Of a stretch of DNA of 64,000 bases, positions 45,101 through 58,256 are shown in pieces. Location: NCBI GenBank assembly GCA_032622095.1, contig CP136068.1:4629314-4693313 (forward strand). The letters run 5' to 3'. Position 1 is the stretch's first letter; each line of letters begins with the position of its first letter. The DNA comes from Siphonodentalium dalli (taxonomy: Eukaryota > Mollusca > Scaphopoda > Gadilida > Siphonodentaliidae). The notes beneath the pieces were generated by a model. It had not been told where the DNA came from. It did not search any database and was given only the letters and a program-made list of their open reading frames with translations. The translations under genes and the position numbers were made by a program.

Positions 45101-48100
45101 AACTGGATTTGGTTTATGTGAGCGTGTTATACATAGAGAGAACACGAGTTGGTAAAATTTTGACCAAGATCGAGTGAAATTTGTCCGCACTAGGGATGGG
45201 GTCAAAATTGATAATTTTTTTGTTGTCTCCGATTTGAACCAAAATTGTTGTGAAGTATCTATAATGTGTATTGAGGGCCATTATGAGTGAATTTTGTGAA
45301 TCGGTTGCCAAATGTAGAAATTGTGGCCCCTTCCTTTTTTTCAAGTTTACAGAAAATGCACTATGAATTTAAATTTCTTCAACCGATCGTCACGTGTTTG
45401 GTGTCATTCGATGGGGAATTTCCAGTACTTCAAAACGATTACCTACTTATGGTATTACGACGATGGAGGCCAGAGATATTCGAAAAGTATGTACTGAACA
45501 ACATACATATTGGCCTACATAGTAGAATATCACCACAGTACCTTACCAGAACCCTACTAAATATTAAAGAGACATCAAATACGAACACAATGACGCAAAA
45601 ATTAGCTCGATATCGCGAAAATTGGCCGAGATATGGCGAATTTGCTATCCGCGTCACCAAATTTCGAGGCATGGGTGGGGGTCACACCAGAACGCTCCAA
45701 CTGAACACAGAAATGTCAATAAACCATACTATCAACATTCCAATCAATTTTGTGCGATTCCCTTATTATACTTCCATATTTTAATATGGAAGTATATTGT
45801 TATTCAATTTATTATTTTTTTCCAATATTATTTATTATACTAAGCAATTTTATAACCCTTATATCTCAGGAAGTATGAGAGATAGAGCGCTGGATTTTGG
45901 TATGTTTATAGCCCTATGATAGTTGTAGTGCATCGGGCTATATAGGATTTTGTCCTAACTTGATTTGCAGAGTTATCTCCCTTTATGTGTAAAACTGGGG
46001 GTTGCAGTATCTCGAAAAGTATGAACAGCAGCAACTTGAAATTTGGACCGTATGTACAACTCAGTATGCCCTATTGTGTCCATGCTTTACAATTTATGTC
46101 CGAGCTTTCCCTACAGAGTTGTCGCCCATGATTCGCAAAATTCGATTCATTTCATATCCTGTGTCCGCCTATAACATTCAAGGTAGCCAGATATGAGGGC
46201 TTCTATGCAGTTACTTATTAGCAATTTGCTATGAAAATAAGTTTTGAACAGGAACGGACTTATATTTTTAGGGTTTGGGTGGGGGCAAAATTTTCGAAAT
46301 ATTTTTTTTCGATGATTTCAACTACTTTTACTGTCGTGTATCTATAGGACGTACTAATGATCCTCCTGAAAGAATTTTGGAAATCGGTTCAGAATTGACC
46401 AAGTTACAGATCATCGAAAATTGTATTCATACATCAATTGAGGAGAAAGTGCTTGTCACTCTATCTCCTCCTAGACGACGCACATAAACTGGATTTGGTT
46501 TATGTGAGCGTGTTATACATAGAGAGAACACGAGTTGGTAAAATTTTGACCAAGATCGAGTGAAATTTGTCCGCACTAGGGATGGGGTCAAAATTGATAA
46601 TTTTTTTGTTGTCTCCGATTTGAACCAAAATTGTTGTGAAGTATCTATAATGTGTATTGAGGGCCATTATGAGTGAATTTTGTGAATCGGTTGCCAAATG
46701 TAGAAATTGTGGCCCCTTCCTTTTTTTCAAGTTTACAGAAAATGCACTATGAATTTAAATTTCTTCAACCGATCGTCACGTGTTTGGTGTCATTCGATGG
46801 GGAATTTCCAGTACTTCAAAACGATTACCTACTTATGGTATTACGACGATGGAGGCCAGAGATATTCGAAAAGTATGTACTGAACAACATACATATTGGC
46901 CTACATAGTAGAATATCACCACAGTACCTTACCAGAACCCTACTAAATATTAAAGAGACATCAAATACGAACACAATGACGCAAAAATTAGCTCGATATC
47001 GCGAAAATTGGCCGAGATATGGCGAATTTGCTATCCGCGTCACCAAATTTCGAGGCATGGGTGGGGGTCACACCAGAACGCTCCAACTGAACACAGAAAT
47101 GTCAATAAACCATACTATCAACATTCCAATCAATTTTGTGCGATTCCCTTATTATACTTCCATATTTTAATATGGAAGTATATTGTTATTCAATTTATTA
47201 TTTTTTTCCAATATTATTTATTATACTAAGCAATTTTATAACCCTTATATCTCAGGAAGTATGAGAGATAGAGCGCTGGATTTTGGTATGTTTATAGCCC
47301 TATGATAGTTGTAGTGCATCGGGCTATATAGGATTTTGTCCTAACTTGATTTGCAGAGTTATCTCCCTTTATGTGTAAAACTGGGGGTTGCAGTATCTCG
47401 AAAAGTATGAACAGCAGCAACTTGAAATTTGGACCGTATGTACAACTCAGTATGCCCTATTGTGTCCATGCTTTACAATTTATGTCCGAGCTTTCCCTAC
47501 AGAGTTGTCGCCCATGATTCGCAAAATTCGATTTATTTCATATCCTGTGTCCGCCTATAACATTCAAGGTAGCCAGATATGAGGGCTTCTATGCAGTTAC
47601 TTATTAGCAACTTGCTATGAAAATAAGTTTTGAACAGGAACGGACTTATATTTTTGGGGTTTGGGTGGGGGCAAAATTTTCGAAATATTTTTTTTCGATG
47701 ATTTCAACTACTTTTACTGTCGTGTATCTATAGGACGTACTAATGATCCTCCTGAAAGAATTTTGGAAATCGGTTCAGAATTGACCAAGTTACAGATCAT
47801 CGAAAATTGTATTCATACATCAATTGAGGAGAAAGTGCTTGTCACTCTATCTCCTCCTAGACGACGCACATAAACTGGATTTGGTTTATGTGAGCGTGTT
47901 ATACATAGAGAGAACACGAGTTGGTAAAATTTTGACCAAGATCGAGTGAAATTTGTCCGCACTAGGGATGGGGTCAAAATTGATAATTTTTTTGTTGTCT
48001 CCGATTTGAACCAAAATTGTTGTGAAGTATCTATAATGTGTATTGAGGGCCATTATGAGTGAATTTTGTGAATCGGTTGCCAAATGTAGAAATTGTGGCC

Positions 48101-51100
48101 CCTTCCTTTTTTTCAAGTTTACAGAAAATGCACTATGAATTTAAATTTCTTCAACCGATCGTCACGTGTTTGGTGTCATTCGATGGGGAATTTCCAGTAC
48201 TTCAAAACGATTACCTACTTATGGTATTACGACGATGGAGGCCAGAGATATTCGAAAAGTATGTACTGAACAACATACATATTGGCCTACATAGTAGAAT
48301 ATCACCACAGTACCTTACCAGAACCCTACTAAATATTAAAGAGACATCAAATACGAACACAATGACGCAAAAATTAGCTCGATATCGCGAAAATTGGCCG
48401 AGATATGGCGAATTTGCTATCCGCGTCACCAAATTTCGAGGCATGGGTGGGGGTCACACCAGAACGCTCCAACTGAACACAGAAATGTCAATAAACCATA
48501 CTATCAACATTCCAATCAATTTTGTGCGATTCCCTTATTATACTTCCATATTTTAATATGGAAGTATATTGTTATTCAATTTATTATTTTTTTCCAATAT
48601 TATTTATTATACTAAGCAATTTTATAACCCTTATATCTCAGGAAGTATGAGAGATAGAGCGCTGGATTTTGGTATGTTTATAGCCCTATGATAGTTGTAG
48701 TGCATCGGGCTATATAGGATTTTGTCCTAACTTGATTTGCAGAGTTATCTCCCTTTATGTGTAAAACTGGGGGTTGCAGTATCTCGAAAAGTATGAACAG
48801 CAGCAACTTGAAATTTGGACCGTATGTACAACTCAGTATGCCCTATTGTGTCCATGCTTTACAATTTATGTCCGAGCTTTCCCTACAGAGTTGTCGCCCA
48901 TGATTCGCAAAATTCGATTTATTTCATATCCTGTGTCCGCCTATAACATTCAAGGTAGCCAGATATGAGGGCTTCTATGCAGTTACTTATTAGCAACTTG
49001 CTATGAAAATAAGTTTTGAACAGGAACGGACTTATATTTTTAGGGTTTGGGTGGGGGCAAAATTTTCGAAATATTTTTTTTCGATGATTTCAACTACTTT
49101 TACTGTCGTGTATCTATAGGACGTACTAATGATCCTCCTGAAAGAATTTTGGAAATCGGTTCAGAATTGACCAAGTTACAGATCATCGAAAATTGTATTC
49201 ATACATCAATTGAGGAGAAAGTGCTTGTCACTCTATCTCCTCCTAGACGACGCACATAAACTGGATTTGGTTTATGTGAGCGTGTTATACATAGAGAGAA
49301 CACGAGTTGGTAAAATTTTGACCAAGATCGAGTGAAATTTGTCCGCACTAGGGATGGGGTCAAAATTGATAATTTTTTTGTTGTCTCCGATTTGAACCAA
49401 AATTGTTGTGAAGTATCTATAATGTGTATTGAGGGCCATTATGAGTGAATTTTGTGAATCGGTTGCCAAATGTAGAAATTGTGGCCCCTTCCTTTTTTTC
49501 AAGTTTACAGAAAATGCACTATGAATTTAAATTTCTTCAACCGATCGTCACGTGTTTGGTGTCATTCGATGGGGAATTTCCAGTACTTCAAAACGATTAC
49601 CTACTTATGGTATTACGACGATGGAGGCCAGAGATATTCGAAAAGTATGTACTGAACAACATACATATTGGCCTACATAGTAGAATATCACCACAGTACC
49701 TTACCAGAACCCTACTAAATATTAAAGAGACATCAAATACGAACACAATGACGCAAAAATTAGCTCGATATCGCGAAAATTGGCCGAGATATGGCGAATT
49801 TGCTATCCGCGTCACCAAATTTCGAGGCATGGGTGGGGGTCACACCAGAACGCTCCAACTGAACACAGAAATGTCAATAAACCATACTATCAACATTCCA
49901 ATCAATTTTGTGCGATTCCCTTATTATACTTCCATATTTTAATATGGAAGTATATTGTTATTCAATTTATTATTTTTTTCCAATATTATTTATTATACTA
50001 AGCAATTTTATAACCCTTATATCTCAGGAAGTATGAGAGATAGAGCGCTGGATTTTGGTATGTTTATAGCCCTATGATAGTTGTAGTGCATCGGGCTATA
50101 TAGGATTTTGTCCTAACTTGATTTGCAGAGTTATCTCCCTTTATGTGTAAAACTGGGGGTTGCAGTATCTCGAAAAGTATGAACAGCAGCAACTTGAAAT
50201 TTGGACCGTATGTACAACTCAGTATGCCCTATTGTGTCCATGCTTTACAATTTATGTCCGAGCTTTCCCTACAGAGTTGTCGCCCATGATTCGCAAAATT
50301 CGATTTATTTCATATCCTGTGTCCGCCTATAACATTCAAGGTAGCCAGATATGAGGGCTTCTATGCAGTTACTTATTAGCAACTTGCTATGAAAATAAGT
50401 TTTGAACAGGAACGGACTTATATTTTTAGGGTTTGGGTGGGGGCAAAATTTTCGAAATATTTTTTTTCGATGATTTCAACTACTTTTACTGTCGTGTATC
50501 TATAGGACGTACTAATGATCCTCCTGAAAGAATTTTGGAAATCGGTTCAGAATTGACCAAGTTACAGATCATCGAAAATTGTATTCATACATCAATTGAG
50601 GAGAAAGTGCTTGTCACTCTATCTCCTCCTAGACGACGCACATAAACTGGATTTGGTTTATGTGAGCGTGTTATACATAGAGAGAACACGAGTTGGTAAA
50701 ATTTTGACCAAGATCGAGTGAAATTTGTCCGCACTAGGGATGGGGTCAAAATTGATAATTTTTTTGTTGTCTCCGATTTGAACCAAAATTGTTGTGAAGT
50801 ATCTATAATGTGTATTGAGGGCCATTATGAGTGAATTTTGTGAATCGGTTGCCAAATGTAGAAATTGTGGCCCCTTCCTTTTTTTCAAGTTTACAGAAAA
50901 TGCACTATGAATTTAAATTTCTTCAACCGATCGTCACGTGTTTGGTGTCATTCGATGGGGAATTTCCAGTACTTCAAAACGATTACCTACTTATGGTATT
51001 ACGACGATGGAGGCCAGAGATATTCGAAAAGTATGTACTGAACAACATACATATTGGCCTACATAGTAGAATATCACCACAGTACCTTACCAGAACCCTA

Positions 51101-54100
51101 CTAAATATTAAAGAGACATCAAATACGAACACAATGACGCAAAAATTAGCTCGATATCGCGAAAATTGGCCGAGATATGGCGAATTTGCTATCCGCGTCA
51201 CCAAATTTCGAGGCATGGGTGGGGGTCACACCAGAACGCTCCAACTGAACACAGAAATGTCAATAAACCATACTATCAACATTCCAATCAATTTTGTGCG
51301 ATTCCCTTATTATACTTCCATATTTTAATATGGAAGTATATTGTTATTCAATTTATTATTTTTTTCCAATATTATTTATTATACTAAGCAATTTTATAAC
51401 CCTTATATCTCAGGAAGTATGAGAGATAGAGCGCTGGATTTTGGTATGTTTATAGCCCTATGATAGTTGTAGTGCATCGGGCTATATAGGATTTTGTCCT
51501 AACTTGATTTGCAGAGTTATCTCCCTTTATGTGTAAAACTGGGGGTTGCAGTATCTCGAAAAGTATGAACAGCAGCAACTTGAAATTTGGACCGTATGTA
51601 CAACTCAGTATGCCCTATTGTGTCCATGCTTTACAATTTATGTCCGAGCTTTCCCTACAGAGTTGTCGCCCATGATTCGCAAAATTCGATTTATTTCATA
51701 TCCTGTGTCCGCCTATAACATTCAAGGTAGCCAGATATGAGGGCTTCTATGCAGTTACTTATTAGCAACTTGCTATGAAAATAAGTTTTGAACAGGAACG
51801 GACTTATATTTTTAGGGTTTGGGTGGGGGCAAAATTTTCGAAATATTTTTTTTCGATGATTTCAACTACTTTTACTGTCGTGTATCTATAGGACGTACTA
51901 ATGATCCTCCTGAAAGAATTTTGGAAATCGGTTCAGAATTGACCAAGTTACAGATCATCGAAAATTGTATTCATACATCAATTGAGGAGAAAGTGCTTGT
52001 CACTCTATCTCCTCCTAGACGACGCACATAAACTGGATTTGGTTTATGTGAGCGTGTTATACATAGAGAGAACACGAGTTGGTAAAATTTTGACCAAGAT
52101 CGAGTGAAATTTGTCCGCACTAGGGATGGGGTCAAAATTGATAATTTTTTTGTTGTCTCCGATTTGAACCAAAATTGTTGTGAAGTATCTATAATGTGTA
52201 TTGAGGGCCATTATGAGTGAATTTTGTGAATCGGTTGCCAAATGTAGAAATTGTGGCCCCTTCCTTTTTTTCAAGTTTACAGAAAATGCACTATGAATTT
52301 AAATTTCTTCAACCGATCGTCACGTGTTTGGTGTCATTCGATGGGGAATTTCCAGTACTTCAAAACGATTACCTACTTATGGTATTACGACGATGGAGGC
52401 CAGAGATATTCGAAAAGTATGTACTGAACAACATACATATTGGCCTACATAGTAGAATATCACCACAGTACCTTACCAGAACCCTACTAAATATTAAAGA
52501 GACATCAAATACGAACACAATGACGCAAAAATTAGCTCGATATCGCGAAAATTGGCCGAGATATGGCGAATTTGCTATCCGCGTCACCAAATTTCGAGGC
52601 ATGGGTGGGGCTCACTCAGAAATGTCAATAAACCATACTATCAACATTCCAATCAATTTTGTGCGATTCCCTTATTATACTTCCATATTTTAATATGGAA
52701 GTATATTGTTATTCAATTTATTATTTTTTTCCAATATTATTTATTATACTAAGCAATTTTATAACCCTTATATCTCAGGAAGTATGAGAGATAGAGCGCT
52801 GGATTTTGGTATGTTTATAGCCCTATGATAGTTGTAGTGCATCGGGCTATATAGGATTTTGTCCTAACTTGATTTGCAGAGTTATCTCCCTTTATGTGTA
52901 AAACTGGGGGTTGCAGTATCTCGAAAAGTATGAACAGCAGCAACTTGAAATTTGGACCGTATGTACAACTCAGTATGCCCTATTGTGTCCATGCTTTACA
53001 ATTTATGTCCGAGCTTTCCCTACAGAGTTGTCGCCCATGATTCGCAAAATTCGATTTATTTCATATCCTGTGTCCGCCTATAACATTCAAGGTAGCCAGA
53101 TATGAGGGCTTCTATGCAGTTACTTATTAGCAACTTGCTATGAAAATAAGTTTTGAACAGGAACGGACTTATATTTTTAGGGTTTGGGTGGGGGCAAAAT
53201 TTTCGAAATATTTTTTTTCGATGATTTCAACTACTTTTACTGTCGTGTATCTATAGGACGTACTAATGATCCTCCTGAAAGAATTTTGGAAATCGGTTCA
53301 GAATTGACCAAGTTACAGATCATCGAAAATTGTATTCATACATCAATTGAGGAGAAAGTGCTTGTCACTCTATCTCCTCCTAGACGACGCACATAAACTG
53401 GATTTGGTTTATGTGAGCGTGTTATACATAGAGAGAACACGAGTTGGTAAAATTTTGACCAAGATCGAGTGAAATTTGTCCGCACTAGGGATGGGGTCAA
53501 AATTGATAATTTTTTTGTTGTCTCCGATTTGAACCAAAATTGTTGTGAAGTATCTATAATGTGTATTGAGGGCCATTATGAGTGAATTTTGTGAATCGGT
53601 TGCCAAATGTAGAAATTGTGGCCCCTTCCTTTTTTTCAAGTTTACAGAAAATGCACTATGAATTTAAATTTCTTCAACCGATCGTCACGTGTTTGGTGTC
53701 ATTCGATGGGGAATTTCCAGTACTTCAAAACGATTACCTACTTATGGTATTACGACGATGGAGGCCAGAGATATTCGAAAAGTATGTACTGAACAACATA
53801 CATATTGGCCTACATAGTAGAATATCACCACAGTACCTTACCAGAACCCTACTAAATATTAAAGAGACATCAAATACGAACACAATGACGCAAAAATTAG
53901 CTCGATATCGCGAAAATTGGCCGAGATATGGCGAATTTGCTATCCGCGTCACCAAATTTCGAGGCATGGGTGGGGGTCACACCAGAACGCTCCAACTGAA
54001 CACAGAAATGTCAATAAACCATACTATCAACATTCCAATCAATTTTGTGCGATTCCCTTATTATACTTCCATATTTTAATATGGAAGTATATTGTTATTC

Positions 54101-57100
54101 AATTTATTATTTTTTTCCAATATTATTTATTATACTAAGCAATTTTATAACCCTTATATCTCAGGAAGTATGAGAGATAGAGCGCTGGATTTTGGTATGT
54201 TTATAGCCCTATGATAGTTGTAGTGCATCGGGCTATATAGGATTTTGTCCTAACTTGATTTGCAGAGTTATCTCCCTTTATGTGTAAAACTGGGGGTTGC
54301 AGTATCTCGAAAAGTATGAACAGCAGCAACTTGAAATTTGGACCGTATGTACAACTCAGTATGCCCTATTGTGTCCATGCTTTACAATTTATGTCCGAGC
54401 TTTCCCTACAGAGTTGTCGCCCATGATTCGCAAAATTCGATTTATTTCATATCCTGTGTCCGCCTATAACATTCAAGGTAGCCAGATATGAGGGCTTCTA
54501 TGCAGTTACTTATTAGCAACTTGCTATGAAAATAAGTTTTGAACAGGAACGGACTTATATTTTTAGGGTTTGGGTGGGGGCAAAATTTTCGAAATATTTT
54601 TTTTCGATGATTTCAACTACTTTTACTGTCGTGTATCTATAGGACGTACTAATGATCCTCCTGAAAGAATTTTGGAAATCGGTTCAGAATTGACCAAGTT
54701 ACAGATCATCGAAAATTGTATTCATACATCAATTGAGGAGAAAGTGCTTGTCACTCTATCTCCTCCTAGACGACGCACATAAACTGGATTTGGTTTATGT
54801 GAGCGTGTTATACATAGAGAGAACACGAGTTGGTAAAATTTTGACCAAGATCGAGTGAAATTTGTCCGCACTAGGGATGGGGTCAAAATTGATAAATTTT
54901 TTGTTGTCTCCGATTTGAACCAAAATTGTTGTGAAGTATCTATAATGTGTATTGAGGGCCATTATGAGTGAATTTTGTGAATCGGTTGCCAAATGTAGAA
55001 ATTGTGGCCCCTTCCTTTTTTTCAAGTTTACAGAAAATGCACTATGAATTTAAATTTCTTCAACCGATCGTCACGTGTTTGGTGTCATTCGATGGGGAAT
55101 TTCCAGTACTTCAAAACGATTACCTACTTATGGTATTACGACGATGGAGGCCAGAGATATTCGAAAAGTATGTACTGAACAACATACATATTGGCCTACA
55201 TAGTAGAATATCACCACAGTACCTTACCAGAACCCTACTAAATATTAAAGAGACATCAAATACGAACACAATGACGCAAAAATTAGCTCGATATCGCGAA
55301 AATTGGCCGAGATATGGCGAATTTGCTATCCGCGTCACCAAATTTCGAGGCATGGGTGGGGGTCACACCAGAACGCTCCAACTGAACACAGAAATGTCAA
55401 TAAACCATACTATCAACATTCCAATCAATTTTGTGCGATTCCCTTATTATACTTCCATATTTTAATATGGAAGTATATTGTTATTCAATTTATTATTTTT
55501 TTCCAATATTATTTATTATACTAAGCAATTTTATAACCCTTATATCTCAGGAAGTATGAGAGATAGAGCGCTGGATTTTGGTATGTTTATAGCCCTATGA
55601 TAGTTGTAGTGCATCGGGCTATATAGGATTTTGTCCTAACTTGATTTGCAGAGTTATCTCCCTTTATGTGTAAAACTGGGGGTTGCAGTATCTCGAAAAG
55701 TATGAACAGCAGCAACTTGAAATTTGGACCGTATGTACAACTCAGTATGCCCTATTGTGTCCATGCTTTACAATTTATGTCCGAGCTTTCCCTACAGAGT
55801 TGTCGCCCATGATTCGCAAAATTCAATTTATTTCATATCCTGTGTCCGCCTATAAAATTCAAGGTAGCCAGATATGAGGGCTTCTATGCAGTTACTTATT
55901 AGCAACTTGCTATGAAAATAAGTTTTGAACAGGAACGGACTTATATTTTTAGGGTTTGGGTGGGGGCAAAATTTTCGAAATATTTTTTTTCGATGATTTC
56001 AACTACTTTTACTGTCGTGTATCTATAGGACGTACTAATGATCCTCCTGAAAGAATTTTGGAAATCGGTTCAGAATTGACCAAGTTACAGATCATCGAAA
56101 ATTGTATTCATACATCAATTGAGGAGAAAGTGCTTGTCACTCTATCTCCTCCTAGACGACGCACATAAACTGGATTTGGTTTATGTGAGCGTGTTATACA
56201 TAGAGAGAACACGAGTTGGTAAAATTTTGACCAAGATCGAGTGAAATTTGTCCGCACTAGGGATGGGGTCAAAATTGATAATTTTTTTGTTGTCTCCGAT
56301 TTGAACCAAAATTGTTGTGAAGTATCTATAATGTGTATTGAGGGCCATTATGAGTGAATTTTGTGAATCGGTTGCCAAATGTAGAAATTGTGGCCCCTTC
56401 CTTTTTTTCAAGTTTACAGAAAATGCACTATGAATTTAAATTTCTTCAACCGATCGTCACGTGTTTGGTGTCATTCGATGGGGAATTTCCAGTACTTCAA
56501 AACGATTACCTACTTATGGTATTACGACGATGGAGGCCAGAGATATTCGAAAAGTATGTACTGAACAACATACATATTGGCCTACATAGTAGAATATCAC
56601 CACAGTACCTTACCAGAACCCTACTAAATATTAAAGAGACATCAAATACGAACACAATGACGCAAAAATTAGCTCGATATCGCGAAAATTGGCCGAGATA
56701 TGGCGAATTTGCTATCCGCGTCACCAAATTTCGAGGCATGGGTGGGGGTCACACCAGAACGCTCCAACTGAACACAGAAATGTCAATAAACCATACTATC
56801 AACATTCCAATCAATTTTGTGCGATTCCCTTATTATACTTCCATATTTTAATATGGAAGTATATTGTTATTCAATTTATTATTTTTTTCCAATATTATTT
56901 ATTATACTAAGCAATTTTATAACCCTTATATCTCAGGAAGTATGAGAGATAGAGCGCTGGATTTTGGTATGTTTATAGCCCTATGATAGTTGTAGTGCAT
57001 CGGGCTATATAGGATTTTGTCCTAACTTGATTTGCAGAGTTATCTCCCTTTATGTGTAAAACTGGGGGTTGCAGTATCTCGAAAAGTATGAACAGCAGCA

Positions 57101-58249
57101 ACTTGAAATTTGGACCGTATGTACAACTCAGTATGCCCTATTGTGTCCATGCTTTACAATTTATGTCCGAGCTTTCCCTACAGAGTTGTCGCCCATGATT
57201 CGCAAAATTCGATTTATTTCATATCCTGTGTCCGCCTATAACATTCAAGGTAGCCAGATATGAGGGCTTCTATGCAGTTACTTATTAGCAACTTGCTATG
57301 AAAATAAGTTTTGAACAGGAACGGACTTATATTTTTAGGGTTTGGGTGGGGGCAAAATTTTCGAAATATTTTTTTTCGATGATTTCAACTACTTTTACTG
57401 TCGTGTATCTATAGGACGTACTAATGATCCTCCTGAAAGAATTTTGGAAATCGGTTCAGAATTGACCAAGTTACAGATCATCGAAAATTGTATTCATACA
57501 TCAATTGAGGAGAAAGTGCTTGTCACTCTATCTCCTCCTAGACGACGCACATAAACTGGATTTGGTTTATGTGAGCGTGTTATACATAGAGAGAACACGA
57601 GTTGGTAAAATTTTGACCAAGATCGAGTGAAATTTGTCCGCACTAGGGATGGGGTCAAAATTGATAATTTTTTTGTTGTCTCCGATTTGAACCAAAATTG
57701 TTGTGAAGTATCTATAATGTGTATTGAGGGCCATTATGAGTGAATTTTGTGAATCGGTTGCCAAATGTAGAAATTGTGGCCCCTTCCTTTTTTTCAAGTT
57801 TACAGAAAATGCACTATGAATTTAAATTTCTTCAACCGATCGTCACGTGTTTGGTGTCATTCGATGGGGAATTTCCAGTACTTCAAAACGATTACCTACT
57901 TATGGTATTACGACGATGGAGGCCAGAGATATTCGAAAAGTATGTACTGAACAACATACATATTGGCCTACATAGTAGAATATCACCACAGTACCTTACC
58001 AGAACCCTACTAAATATTAAAGAGACATCAAATACGAACACAATGACGCAAAAATTAGCTCGATATCGCGAAAATTGGCCGAGATATGGCGAATTTGCTA
58101 TCCGCGTCACCAAATTTCGAGGCATGGGTGGGGGTCACACCAGAACGCTCCAACTGAACACAGAAATGTCAATAAACCATACTATCAACATTCCAATCAA
58201 TTTTGTGCGATTCCCTTATTATACTTCCATATTTTAATATGGAAGTATA
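36112..58249. repeat. Satellite family A, block 3 (15 full units plus a partial)
   Basis: Begins 38 bp inside a unit. Full units start at palindromes at 37460, 38846, 40233, 41619, 42995, 44381, 45767, 47153, 48539, 49925, 51311, 52676, 54062, 55448 and 56834, and the last palindrome is at 58220. Units are 1386 bp except 38846 (1387), 41619 (1376) and 51311 (1365). All three length changes fall in the GGGTGGGGGTCACACC region. The first units repeat the variants of block 2 at a distance of 8393 bp. Confidence 0.97.
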
Positions 58250-58256
58250 TTGTTAT
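58250..58256. other. Junction between satellite families A and B
   Basis: The last family A palindrome (58220-58249) is followed by seven bases (TTGTTAT) and then directly by the first family B palindrome (58257-58285). The switch sits at short shared sequence (TTATT) next to the palindrome. Confidence 0.9.

Noticed and set aside
19290-58249. CRISPR-like array
   Set aside because: The repeats are 1386 bp long with no short repeat/unique spacer structure, and the sequence is eukaryotic.
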